Assembly: GCA_029562645.1 (NCBI GenBank)
Contig: JAKQUI010000036.1
Coordinates: 62,001-126,000, forward strand
Length of the DNA stretch: 64,000 nucleotides
Direction of reading: 5' to 3'
From: Spirochaetota bacterium
GTDB lineage: Bacteria; Spirochaetota; UBA4802; JAKQUI01
Shown: positions 42,249 through 50,446 of the stretch, one piece after another
Layout of the letters: every line of letters starts with the position of its first letter
How positions within the stretch are numbered: position 1 is the stretch's first letter
Notes under the pieces: generated by a model
Database searches by the model: none
Told to the model about the DNA's origin: nothing
What the model saw: the letters and a program-made list of their open reading frames with translations, nothing else
Program-made: the position numbers and the translations under genes

Positions 42249-42770
42249 GCGCCTCCCCTTCAAGCGCTGCCGGAGTGTCAGCTCGCTCTGGCCGATGAGC
42301 ACCGCGATGCGCTTCGGCGTGGCGCCGGTGCCCTCTTTTTCAAAAATCCCCATCACTAAATTAAATTTCCGGCGATAATGCTGGATCCCCGCAATCGTGG
42401 TATGAAACCGCTTAGCCATTTCGTGGTCACGATATTCGTACCGTCCGTTCTTGTCCTTCTGGTTCATTTCGATGAACTTCAGGATCGTCTTCTCGTTCCA
42501 GCTCACCTCGCCCTTGTCGGTGTAATCGTGCTGATAACGGCGCTCCTCGTTGCGCTCGGCGCTGCCGCGCATCTTCCGCTCCTTCCAGAACGGATGCACG
42601 TTCCGGGCGTGTTTGATGTCCTCGATGGTAAACTTCGATTTTTTTTCGAGCCACTTGCGGGTAAGGAACGCCTTGCGTCCCGACGGAAGTTTTGACTTGA
42701 TCGAGTTGTCGATGAGCTCGTGCGGCGTCTTCGAAAGCAACAGCTTCAATTCTTCTTTTGTAAAATCCAT
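42237..42770 (-). CDS. Conserved hypothetical basic protein
   Basis: A 177-residue, strongly charged protein. It has HTH-like segments (MAKRFHTTIAGIQHYRRKFN and IAVLIGQSELTLRQRLKGR), so nucleic-acid binding is plausible. No family is recognised. The ATG at 42770 has AAGGGG eight bases upstream; an upstream ATG at 42830 lies beside a terminator. Confidence 0.65.
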   Translation of the reverse strand: MDFTKEELKLLLSKTPHELIDNSIKSKLPSGRKAFLTRKWLEKKSKFTIEDIKHARNVHPFWKERKMRGSAERNEERRYQHDYTDKGEVSWNEKTILKFIEMNQKDKNGRYEYRDHEMAKRFHTTIAGIQHYRRKFNLVMGIFEKEGTGATPKRIAVLIGQSELTLRQRLKGRRSRS

Positions 42771-42830
42771 CCCCTGACCCCTTGACGGTATGTATTCGCC
42801 ATGAACCACGTTGCGCATGACAGGGTACAA

Positions 42831-42867
42831 AAAAAGGTATCGTCTATAAAAACGATACCTTTTTTTG
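42831..42867 (-). terminator. Rho-independent terminator
   Basis: Nine-base perfect stem AGGTATCGT/ACGATACCT with an AT loop, flanked by A- and T-runs, so usable on both strands. It follows the small Ala/Lys-rich lipoprotein gene. Confidence 0.85.
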
Positions 42868-42926
42868 ATAATTGCTAATGAAAAGCGTTCGCGTAACGCA
42901 AATCGCTTTAATCCATCGGCAGATTA

Positions 42927-43151
42927 TTACTTCATGCCCGGGAGCTTCTTCGCAGCGTCTTTCGCCGCATCCTTCGCAGCACCCTTCACTGCATCTTTGA
43001 TGGCATCCTTGGCATCAGCAGGCTTTTCAGCCGGAGCATCAACCTTGGGCTGCTCAACAGGAGCAGGTGCTTCTTGCTTGCAGCCAACATAGGCAAAGCA
43101 GAACGCGAAGGCAACGATTGCCACGAAAGAGAGAACGAGAAGTTTCTTCAT
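42927..43151 (-). CDS. Ala/Lys-rich small lipoprotein
   Basis: A 74-residue lipoprotein (MKKLLVLSFVAIVAFAFCFA, lipobox YVGC). The mature part is a Pro-rich linker followed by alanine/lysine/aspartate heptads (DAIKDAVKGAAKDAAKD), an amphipathic helix like that of Lpp-type or spirochaete small lipoproteins. It may tether envelope layers. GGAG before the ATG; terminator after the stop. Confidence 0.8.
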   Translation of the reverse strand: MKKLLVLSFVAIVAFAFCFAYVGCKQEAPAPVEQPKVDAPAEKPADAKDAIKDAVKGAAKDAAKDAAKKLPGMK

Positions 43152-43236
43152 ACTTTTAAACTCCTTACTATATTTTAAAAATTTTGCACCAAGTATTCAT
43201 TTCCAATAAGATTGTCAATCAAAAAAATTTCTAATA

Positions 43237-45048
43237 TTATTCTCGCGGGGCCGATTCGTCCCTGCCGTGATAGTTTATAAGAAACTGGCTGGTTTCCCGT
43301 TGTTCGAGAAGGGTGTTATACGCCTGCACAATGTCCGGATAAGTGAGAATGCCAATAATTTCCGGGTCATCCGGGGTCTTCACGACCGGGATGATATCGA
43401 CATCGAACTTTTCGATTTTTTGCATCGCAGACGAAACCGGTTCGTCGGCGGTGACCGATGGAACCGGCGTAATCAGGTCCTTCGCGATCAACAGGTCGAT
43501 GAGCGCATGGTCGAGGAGGGCCTCGCGCGTGTCCCTCAACGAAACGACACCCAGGAGTCGCCGGGTATCATCGACCACAAAGACGTCCCCATACTTGGAC
43601 GACAGCATGATGTCCAGCACCGCCCGAAACGGCGTTCGATGGCTCACGGTGGTGAAATCGTCCTTCATGAGCTTTGAGACGTTCACCCTCCCGAGGACGT
43701 CGACCTCACCGCGCTTGGTAACGTCAATGTTCTCTTCGAGCAGCTCATTTGTGTACACATTTCCGCGATTGTAATACACGGTCACTAAATATGATATAAT
43801 GGAAACCAGCATCAGCGGCAGGATGAACTTGTAATCGTTGGTCACCTCGAAGACCAGCATGATGGCGGTCAGGGGAATGGAATGAATGCCGGCAAGCACG
43901 CCTCCCATGCCGATGAGCGAAAAGACCACCGGATTCAGCGTCATCTTGAATCCATAATTCACCATCGTGGCGAAACAGAAACCCAGCAGGGCGCCGATCA
44001 TCAACGAGGGCGCGAAGGTCCCCCCGTACGACCCGGATTTGATGAACAGCGCGAGAAAGACGATTTTAAGCATGAGGAGCGCGATGGCGACATTCAGGGG
44101 GATGAGATTGTTCATCACCATGTTGATGGTGTTGTACCCGATCCCGTACAGGGGAAAGAACCAGATGAGGATGATCCCGAAAACGAGGCACACCGGAACC
44201 AGCTTGAGGAAGGCGTCATTAACCCCAAAACGCTTCTCCACGATGAGCGTATAGTTTTTGCACAATACGAAATACAGGATCGAGATGAGTCCGCAGACGA
44301 TCCCCATCGCCACGTACAGCGGGTAGTGCGCGATCGACCCAAGCGAGTAGTGCGGGATGGAGAAGATGTGGTGATTCCCGAGAATGGAGCGGGAAACGGT
44401 GGACGCCACGACCGCGGCGATGATGAGGGCGCTGATGGCGCGGTTCTTCAGGTCATTGAGGAGGATCACCTCGATCCCGAAGAAGACCCCCGCGATGGGC
44501 GCATTGAATACCGCGGCGATCGCGGCGCTGGAGCCCGCGGCCGTGTACATGATCATGTCGTTGCGCCCGAGCCGGAACACCCGCGACAGAAACGAGCCGA
44601 TGCCGCTGCCGATCTTCGCCGCGGGCGCCTCAGGACCCAACGGGGCGCCGGACCCGATCGCCACGATGGATCCCACTGCTTGGAACACGGTCACCCGGAG
44701 CGGGATGAGGCCGTGCTTCACGATGATGGCCTTGATAACGCTGAGGACGCCCTTCTCGCGCGCAATCTTCGGGAAGAACCGGTTGATAGCCGCACAGAGG
44801 ATCCCGCCAATGATTGGCAGGAGTACGATGATATAGCTCCCCGGAGGGCCGCCGGCCGAAGCGCGCAGGTACTCGACGAGCGCCCGTATCCGCTCGAGGG
44901 CGAAGTGGAAGGCGAGCGCACCCATTCCCGCGATGGCGCCCAAGGTCGCCGACAGGACCGCATGCGCGATATAGTGCGAGATTTCGCTCGTGACGTAGAG
45001 CTCGCGCAGGCGGGCGGCGATATTCGGCGAATCTGGAACGGGCTGCAT
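43237..45048 (-). CDS. ClC-family chloride channel/antiporter with CBS domains
   Basis: A 603-residue protein. The membrane part has about 10 helices, with AIGSGAPLGPEAPAAKIGSG (the gating glutamate sits in GPEAP where classical ClCs have GREGP) and GSYGGTFAPSLMIGALLGF (G-x-F-x-P motif). Two CBS domains follow (LMKDDFTTVSHRTPFRAV and TPVPSVTADEPVSSAMQKI), which sense adenine nucleotides in related proteins. It moves chloride or exchanges chloride for protons. The start is GTG 45051 or ATG 45048; the ATG is preferred. Confidence 0.92.
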   Translation of the reverse strand: MQPVPDSPNIAARLRELYVTSEISHYIAHAVLSATLGAIAGMGALAFHFALERIRALVEYLRASAGGPPGSYIIVLLPIIGGILCAAINRFFPKIAREKGVLSVIKAIIVKHGLIPLRVTVFQAVGSIVAIGSGAPLGPEAPAAKIGSGIGSFLSRVFRLGRNDMIMYTAAGSSAAIAAVFNAPIAGVFFGIEVILLNDLKNRAISALIIAAVVASTVSRSILGNHHIFSIPHYSLGSIAHYPLYVAMGIVCGLISILYFVLCKNYTLIVEKRFGVNDAFLKLVPVCLVFGIILIWFFPLYGIGYNTINMVMNNLIPLNVAIALLMLKIVFLALFIKSGSYGGTFAPSLMIGALLGFCFATMVNYGFKMTLNPVVFSLIGMGGVLAGIHSIPLTAIMLVFEVTNDYKFILPLMLVSIISYLVTVYYNRGNVYTNELLEENIDVTKRGEVDVLGRVNVSKLMKDDFTTVSHRTPFRAVLDIMLSSKYGDVFVVDDTRRLLGVVSLRDTREALLDHALIDLLIAKDLITPVPSVTADEPVSSAMQKIEKFDVDIIPVVKTPDDPEIIGILTYPDIVQAYNTLLEQRETSQFLINYHGRDESAPRE

Positions 45049-45240
45049 CACACCGTGCGGGCCGTTGCCGATACGGCACCGCGTATATATTTTCGCATTG
45101 CCACGGACATTCTAAAAATAATGGTTTACAATTTTTACTGCCGGCGTATACCACGCAAACGCTGAAAATTAGACAACAACTTTTTTAGGCTCTCAATCGA
45201 TACGGCATAGATGTCCACTCCATCGTGAGGGATACCGTAC

Positions 45241-45744
45241 ATGGAATCCGAAGATTTTTTCAAAGAAGTAGCCTATCTGCTCATCAAGACCACCCCGAAG
45301 GGGAAGTCGGTTTTCGCCAACCGACCCTTCGATGCCGGTGAATTCATCATCCAGTTCAGGGGGAAAATCTATACGCGGGAGGAGTACCTGTGCAAGTACA
45401 ATGACCGCAACAACCATTTCCTGCAAATCGACACCGACTTGTGGCTGGGGCCCACCCGAACCGCCGACAACTACGTCAACCACTCCTGCAATCCCAATTG
45501 CGGCATAAAAATTTACGAACAACACGTGCTCCTCTTTGCGATTCACGACATCAAGCGCTATGAGGAGTTGTCGTTCGACTACTCGACCACCATGGCCGAG
45601 GACTGCTGGGAGATGGACTGCCTCTGCGGGAGCCGACAGTGCCGCAAACGCATCCGGGACTTCAAACACCTCTCGCCGGAGCTTCGCGCGCGTTACATAT
45701 CGCTGGGCATCGTTCCGGATTTCGTCATTAAATCCCTGGGCTGA
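45241..45744 (+). CDS. SET-domain protein (2)
   Basis: A 167-residue SET protein. NYVNHSCNPNCGI and YEELSFDYSTT are the two SET signatures; MDCLCGSRQCRKRI matches the C-x-C-x4-C post-SET zinc cluster. It differs from SET protein 1 outside the motifs. A probable lysine methyltransferase with unknown target. The ClC gene lies between the two on the other strand. Confidence 0.92.
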   Translation: MESEDFFKEVAYLLIKTTPKGKSVFANRPFDAGEFIIQFRGKIYTREEYLCKYNDRNNHFLQIDTDLWLGPTRTADNYVNHSCNPNCGIKIYEQHVLLFAIHDIKRYEELSFDYSTTMAEDCWEMDCLCGSRQCRKRIRDFKHLSPELRARYISLGIVPDFVIKSLG

Positions 45745-45765
45745 TCCCCGAGACGGCCGTCCCTC

Positions 45766-45963
45766 ATGGGATTTATTACCATACCCGGTTTTCCCGGTAA
45801 GATTTTCGTCCCCGAGGCAGAGCCCGACCGGAACAAGAAGCACCCCTGCGCGGATTGCTTTTCCTGCCAGTGGTGCGACGACGATCGGTGCGCCCTGTGC
45901 CGTGCGCGCACGATCGCGCGCCGTCCACGACCGCCTCAGTCGTCCGAAGAGCAAGCAGAATAA
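45766..45963 (+). CDS. Cys-rich small protein, CxxCxxC
   Basis: A 65-residue protein that starts MGFITIPGFPGKIFVPEAEP. The C-terminal half is HPCADCFSCQWCDDDRCALC, with seven residues between cysteine pairs that could bind a metal or an iron-sulfur centre. It lies 21 bases after SET protein 2 on the same strand. No family name can be assigned; this compact, highly ordered composition argues for a real gene. Confidence 0.65.
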   Translation: MGFITIPGFPGKIFVPEAEPDRNKKHPCADCFSCQWCDDDRCALCRARTIARRPRPPQSSEEQAE

Positions 45964-46021
45964 CGCGGCGTTGGTTCATTGTGTGTCGAGCGGCGCGCCG
46001 TTTTCCAAGGAACACCATGCT

Positions 46022-46420
46022 ATGGATAAAATCGAGATCCACCCCCTGCCGATCACGGACGTCTTCGTGCGCCAGAAGCGGCTCATCCAGGAACGCGGTG
46101 AACTCGCGCTCATCGAAGACGGCCTCGAGATCCGGCACCTGGGCTATTTCTCGCTGCGGGCGCTGCCGGGCGCCTATCGCGGGGGCCATCATCACATACA
46201 TAAGATCGAACGGTCATATCTGATATCCGGCGTGGTGCGCATCGACTACGTCGATATCGACACGGGCGACCGAGGATCGGTCGAGGCAATAGCCGGCTCG
46301 CGCATCATCATTCACCCTCGCCTCGCGCACCGCTTCGCGGCCATCAGCGACGCCCAGGTGATCGAGTACTATGACCGGATATTCGATCCGGACGACGAGG
46401 TCCCGTTCGGTCAATTTTAA
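46022..46420 (+). CDS. Cupin-domain protein
   Basis: A 132-residue protein with the single cupin barrel pattern GGHHHIHKIERSYLI then IIIHPRLAHRF, which together supply the HxH, E and H metal ligands. ATG is 8 bases after AAGGAA. It is similar to sugar isomerase-type cupins, but the substrate is unknown. Confidence 0.8.
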   Translation: MDKIEIHPLPITDVFVRQKRLIQERGELALIEDGLEIRHLGYFSLRALPGAYRGGHHHIHKIERSYLISGVVRIDYVDIDTGDRGSVEAIAGSRIIIHPRLAHRFAAISDAQVIEYYDRIFDPDDEVPFGQF

Positions 46421-46542
46421 TCGGCCGATTTTTTTACACGCATGTAACGCATGATGCCCCATAGCGCTGGACAGCTTCGACTTCCAAAGTGTAACTAACT
46501 CCCGTATCGCTACTCAATGCGTAAACCGCACGGAGGACATTC

Positions 46543-47241
46543 ATGCGCGTTCATGTGTTTCAACACGTTCCCTTCGAGGGACCGGCGGCGATTGGCGAGT
46601 GGATGACGCGGCGCGCCGCAACAGTCACGTACACGCGATTTTTCGAAACTTGCGACCTTCCCGACAGCGACGAAATCGACTGGCTCATCGTCATGGGCGG
46701 CCCGATGGGGGTCTACGATGAATCGGAGCATCCATGGCTGAGGGATGAAACGCGCTTCATCGAGCGCGCGATCGCACAGGGCAAAACCGTTATCGGCATA
46801 TGCCTGGGCGCGCAGCTCATCGCCAGTTCACTGGGGGCCCGGGTTTTCCGGAATGAGCATCGCGAAATCGGCTGGTTCGACATTACCCGAACGGACGAGG
46901 CCGCCGGGCATCGGATCGGAATGCTGTTCCCGGAACGGATCACCGCCTTCCATTGGCACGGGGACACCTTCGACATCCCCCGAGACGCGGTACGCCTCGC
47001 CGGATCGGACGCCTGCCCGAACCAGGCCTTCGCATTCGGCGATCGGGTGCTGGCCCTGCAGTGCCATATCGAATCGACAGCGGAATCGATCGAATCGCTG
47101 CTGGTCAATTGCGCAAACGAGCTCACTCGCGGACCGTACCTGCAGGACCCCGAATCGATACGTTCGGGGTATGCCACGCACGGGGAAGATACTCGCGCCC
47201 TCCTTCATTCCGTGCTTGACGCGCTCGCCCGGGACGAATGA
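46543..47241 (+). CDS. Class I glutamine amidotransferase-like (GMP synthase-type) protein
   Basis: A 232-residue GATase. The nucleophile elbow is VIGICLGAQLIASSLG; histidines in FHWHGDTFDIP and the H-x-E in LQCHIESTAES complete the triad. The layout matches stand-alone GMP-synthase-like amidotransferases, which hydrolyse glutamine or glutamyl compounds. CGGAGG precedes the ATG. It is followed 9 bases later by the pyrimidine-dimer glycosylase. Confidence 0.9.
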   Translation: MRVHVFQHVPFEGPAAIGEWMTRRAATVTYTRFFETCDLPDSDEIDWLIVMGGPMGVYDESEHPWLRDETRFIERAIAQGKTVIGICLGAQLIASSLGARVFRNEHREIGWFDITRTDEAAGHRIGMLFPERITAFHWHGDTFDIPRDAVRLAGSDACPNQAFAFGDRVLALQCHIESTAESIESLLVNCANELTRGPYLQDPESIRSGYATHGEDTRALLHSVLDALARDE

Positions 47242-47250
47242 TACTCGCCC

Positions 47251-47682
47251 ATGCGCCTCTGGAGCATCCACCCTCGTTACCTGGACCCGAAGGGCTTGGT
47301 CGCCCTCTGGCGGGAGGCGCTCCTCGCCCAGAAGGTGCTTCGCGGCGAAACGCGCGGCTACCGTCACCATCCGCAGCTCGCGCGCTTCCGCGAATCGGAC
47401 GATCCCGGTGGCGCCATCGCGGCCTATCTCGCGGCGGTGTATACGAACGCATGTGAGCGGTCGTATCGTTTCGACCGCAGTAAAATCGGCATGATCGTTT
47501 TTTCCGGGACACTCCCCGTCACCGACGGTCAGATCGATTACGAATGGCGTCACCTGATGCAAAAATTTCGTCGGCGCTGTCCCGCATACGTGCGCACTCT
47601 TCGCGGCATCACCCTCCCCGAACCGCATCCGCTGTTTCGCGTCGTGCCGGGACCGGTTGAACCCTGGGAGCGCGCTCACTGA
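47251..47682 (+). CDS. Pyrimidine-dimer DNA glycosylase/T4 endonuclease V-like
   Basis: A 143-residue protein whose start MRLWSIHPRYLDPKGLVALW, then EALLAQKVLRGETRGYRHHP, is characteristic of the Pyr_excise family, which excises UV-induced pyrimidine dimers. In T4 EndoV the mature N-terminal residue is the nucleophile, so the retained Met or its removal matters. Co-directional with the GATase gene. Confidence 0.85.
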   Translation: MRLWSIHPRYLDPKGLVALWREALLAQKVLRGETRGYRHHPQLARFRESDDPGGAIAAYLAAVYTNACERSYRFDRSKIGMIVFSGTLPVTDGQIDYEWRHLMQKFRRRCPAYVRTLRGITLPEPHPLFRVVPGPVEPWERAH

Positions 47683-47777
47683 TTGTTCGCAGACTGATTA
47701 TCCTCTTGACATATGAATATTATGTTGATTCCCTGAGGTCCTATCAGCACTACATGAAATATTTTGGAGGATCCAAC

Positions 47778-48527
47778 ATGCATACGCGAACCGTCCGTAC
47801 CGTCGTACTGGCCGTCTCTTTTGCAATTGTGCCGATTGCCGTCGGTTCGGCGGAGGACCTTTCCGGCGACAAGCTGTATTCGTCCGTGAAGGAACACCAG
47901 CAGGAACAGCTGCAGCGAATTGAGGATGCGAAACGCGAGCTGGAGTACTACAAATCGCTTGAATCGCTCGTGGAGAAAGCCGCCTCATCGCCGGAGAAAT
48001 ACTCAAAAGAACTCATTAAATCCTTTCAGGCGGCGACGGCCCAATCACGCTTCGGAAAGGCCGAACTCGAGGACCTGTTTGCGTTCATAACCAAATACGA
48101 TCCCGCCATGAAGAAAATGCTTCAGGGGACCCCGATCAGCGTGCAGGTCGCATTCACCGGCAAGGCGGCGGATAATCATGTCGTTCCCATCTTCCGCGAC
48201 AGCCTGTTGGCGAAATTGCAGGCAGGCGGTTTTACCATCAACGACAAGAACGCCGGCCTCTCCATTCGCCAGACCATTCAGGTCACCTCGCAGTCGCAGG
48301 CGCTTAAGGTTTTTAATCCCAATATGAATTCCATTCGGGTGGGCGGGCATCTGAGTTTTACGATGGCCGCGGGGACGGTGCTGGGGTCCTGGAACAATTC
48401 AGAGGCGGGCGTGCATATCGATACGAAAACGGCGGCCGGGACCGCGGCCCAGCGGATCGCCGACAAGGCGGCGCGCTACATCATACGAACGATACTGGAG
48501 AAATACGCCGCCGGCCAGCTCCCGTGA
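47778..48527 (+). CDS. Hypothetical exported protein
   Basis: A 249-residue product with a signal peptide (MHTRTVRTVVLAVSFAIVPI to GSAED). A helical/coiled region (HQQEQLQRIEDAKRELEYYK) is followed by a beta-rich half with MLQGTPISVQVAFTG, SIRQTIQVTSQSQALKVF, resembling LPP20- or CsgG-accessory-type surface lipoprotein folds; not certain. A TTTTGGAGG ribosome site 7 bases before the ATG makes the start secure. Its stop directly abuts the convergent YlbF-like gene. Confidence 0.75.
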   Translation: MHTRTVRTVVLAVSFAIVPIAVGSAEDLSGDKLYSSVKEHQQEQLQRIEDAKRELEYYKSLESLVEKAASSPEKYSKELIKSFQAATAQSRFGKAELEDLFAFITKYDPAMKKMLQGTPISVQVAFTGKAADNHVVPIFRDSLLAKLQAGGFTINDKNAGLSIRQTIQVTSQSQALKVFNPNMNSIRVGGHLSFTMAAGTVLGSWNNSEAGVHIDTKTAAGTAAQRIADKAARYIIRTILEKYAAGQLP

Positions 48528-48917
48528 TTAAAAGTCGGTGATGATTTTCCCGCCCTCGGTGGGCTTGATGATGCGCGATTCGGCTATCGGCTCGCCCACG
48601 GGCTCGCTGATGGCTTTTTGTATCTGCATCATCAGGTTCATGTAGTACGACTGGGTCGCGATATACTCTTTGATGAGGTCGCTCTGGGCCGCCCGTTCGG
48701 AGAGCTCTTTGATCTTCTTTTTTTCCTCCGCCTCGATGGGCTGGCCCGTCTGCTCCTTGTAGTGCAGCTCTTCGCTCGCGGATATGTACTCCTCCAGGAG
48801 CGCCTTCGCGGGCTCGTCGCGATCGATCTTCCCGGAAATATCGACCAAGCGCTTGTAGAGCTCCGTCCCTTTTATCATGAGTCCAAGCTCGTTCGCCTTC
48901 GCCAGCAGCTCTTCCAT
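48528..48917 (-). CDS. YlbF/YmcA-family (Com_YlbF) protein
   Basis: A 129-residue helical protein (MEELLAKANELGLMIKGTEL, DEPAKALLEEYISASEELHY) with the compact YlbF pattern. In Bacillus, YlbF/YmcA control RNase Y and development; outside Firmicutes the role is unknown. The start at 48917 is at the first consistent methionine; a further frame to 48971 lacks a better site. Confidence 0.7.
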   Translation of the reverse strand: MEELLAKANELGLMIKGTELYKRLVDISGKIDRDEPAKALLEEYISASEELHYKEQTGQPIEAEEKKKIKELSERAAQSDLIKEYIATQSYYMNLMMQIQKAISEPVGEPIAESRIIKPTEGGKIITDF

Positions 48918-49052
48918 CGTACACGCCCCCTGAATCAGCAGTGACGGCCATTCGTTTTCAATAATCATCATTTGTAAATTATTTTCTTGAAATTAGAGCG
49001 CGCCTTTGTACAGTGTATACGCAATCAACGCACGAATCCCGCAGGAGGACGC

Positions 49053-49418
49053 ATGGCAGATTCCAAAGAGATGGTCGAGGACGAAAACAAGATCGGGACC
49101 GTCATCGGCGACGACATTGAATTCAGGGGAACGCTCTCCTTCAAGAAATCACTCAAGATCAAAGGCTTTTTCGAGGGCAAGATCGAGACCGACGGACACC
49201 TTCTCGTAGGTCAGGACGCCCGCGTGAGCGCCGACATTCGCGCGAGCGTCGTCTCGGTGAACGGACGCGTTAACGGCACCATCAAGGCCGACAAAAAAGT
49301 CGAGCTCTTCAGCGACAGCGTCACGATGGCCGACATCATCGCGCCGGACCTCTCCATCGAAAGCGGTTCCAGCTTCAACGGCGTGTGCGTCATGAACGGC
49401 GCACCGGCCAAGGAATGA
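49053..49418 (+). CDS. Bactofilin
   Basis: A 121-residue bactofilin (DUF583). The repeated beta-helix steps IGDDIEFRGTLSFKKSLKI, GKIETDGHLLVGQDARVSAD, IRASVVSVNGRVNGTIKAD follow one another, as in the cytoskeletal filaments. They shape cells or localise wall enzymes. AGGAGG five bases upstream of the ATG secures the start. Confidence 0.93.
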   Translation: MADSKEMVEDENKIGTVIGDDIEFRGTLSFKKSLKIKGFFEGKIETDGHLLVGQDARVSADIRASVVSVNGRVNGTIKADKKVELFSDSVTMADIIAPDLSIESGSSFNGVCVMNGAPAKE

Positions 49419-49440
49419 TCCAGTATCGGAACCGATTCGC

Positions 49441-50133
49441 ATGATCACCACGCGACAGCATCGAACCGCGGCGGCCGTGATCGCGCTTGCGCTGGGGCTT
49501 TTCGCCATCCTCCGCCCCGCCCCGCTGTGCGCCGAGGACGCGCCTGAACGATTCCCGGTGCTGCTGGGCGTCGGGGTCCTGTATGGCGCGACCGGGATGA
49601 TCGATTACGATACCCCGCCCGAGCGGAACCAGGAATGGATCGGCGATCGCATGTGGGGCGGCGGTCTGGTCTTCGAGAAGATGTTCAACCGGTATTTCGG
49701 GCTCCACTCCGGAATGTGGTACACGAAACTCCAATTCAAGATCCGCTCGGAAAAGGACCAGGGGACCGAGGAAATTCACATTGAAAACGTCGCGCTCACC
49801 ATGCCAGTCTTTGCGATGGCATCCATCGGTATCGGCCCCGTCACCGTGAGCCTCCTCGCGGGGGTGTGCTTCACATATATCACCGAATCGTACATCAGCG
49901 TCGAACACGAGGACCGGCGGTATTCGACCAATGCGATGCGCGTCTCCAACTACACGCAGGAGGGCGTGGGCGGCGGCCTCGAGATCAAGTATACGATAAC
50001 CGACAGTTTCGACATATTCATCGCCGGGACCGCCGAGCGCTACCTGAGCGACTATCTGACCAACATTAAGGACCTCGACGGGAAGATGTACAACTACTCG
50101 GTGAAGATCGGGGTGCTGCACCGAGCGTTTTAG
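49441..50133 (+). CDS. Exported beta-barrel-like protein
   Basis: A 230-residue protein with a signal peptide (up to CAED). It has an outer-membrane-barrel pattern: FPVLLGVGVLYGATGMIDYD, FGLHSGMWYTKLQFKI, VTVSLLAGVCFTYITESY, ending VKIGVLHRAF with a terminal aromatic. No named family. The stop codon TAG is completed by the first base of palindromic element 2; without the element the stop would read TAA. Confidence 0.72.
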   Translation: MITTRQHRTAAAVIALALGLFAILRPAPLCAEDAPERFPVLLGVGVLYGATGMIDYDTPPERNQEWIGDRMWGGGLVFEKMFNRYFGLHSGMWYTKLQFKIRSEKDQGTEEIHIENVALTMPVFAMASIGIGPVTVSLLAGVCFTYITESYISVEHEDRRYSTNAMRVSNYTQEGVGGGLEIKYTITDSFDIFIAGTAERYLSDYLTNIKDLDGKMYNYSVKIGVLHRAF

Positions 50134-50355
50134 AGCCTATTTCAGTAGGTTCATTACAAATAACACCAAATGAGACAGCCGGATGTCACGCTCGCCCCGC
50201 CTAGAACAATACATCCATGTTTTCGCGGCTCAGGCAGCCAATCCGGGCTGCTGCGCTTCACAGGAGGTGAAGCGTGTCGCGAAGGCATGGATAACCGTGA
50301 GCGACCTCGCTGTGACAACCGGCCATCTCATTCGACTCCCTACTGGAATAGGACC
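50133..50355. mobile_element. Palindromic MITE-like element, copy 2 (223 bp)
   Basis: Homologous to the element at 17534-17704 in the reverse orientation. Left end GAGCCTATTTCAGTAGG and right end complement GGTCCTATTCCAGTAGG form the terminal inverted repeat; the inner arms AATGAGACAGCCGGATGTCAC and its partner pair again. The interior shares GTCACGCTCGCCCCGCC and the GGCAGCCAATCCGGGCTGC hairpin with copy 1, plus about 50 extra bases. Flanking TTA is at 50130-50132 and 50356-50358. Confidence 0.75.
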
Positions 50356-50386
50356 TTAACCGATACGTGACGATTACGCGCCAGAA

Positions 50387-50422
50387 CGCACAAAGGGACG
50401 GCAGATGCCGTCCCTTTGTGCG
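50387..50422. repeat. Perfect 17+2+17 palindrome downstream of etfA
   Basis: Arms CGCACAAAGGGACGGCA and TGCCGTCCCTTTGTGCG with a GA centre. No T-run follows on either strand. It lies between the MITE-like element and the etfA stop, so it may end the etfBA transcript by another route or bind a protein. Confidence 0.8.
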
Positions 50423-50446
50423 TCATATGCTTGTTAAACCGACTAA

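Noticed and set aside
46425-46436. Terminator AATCGGCCGATT plus T-run after the cupin gene.
   Set aside because: The palindrome has no loop and would form a very small hairpin; it is left as a possible weak terminator.
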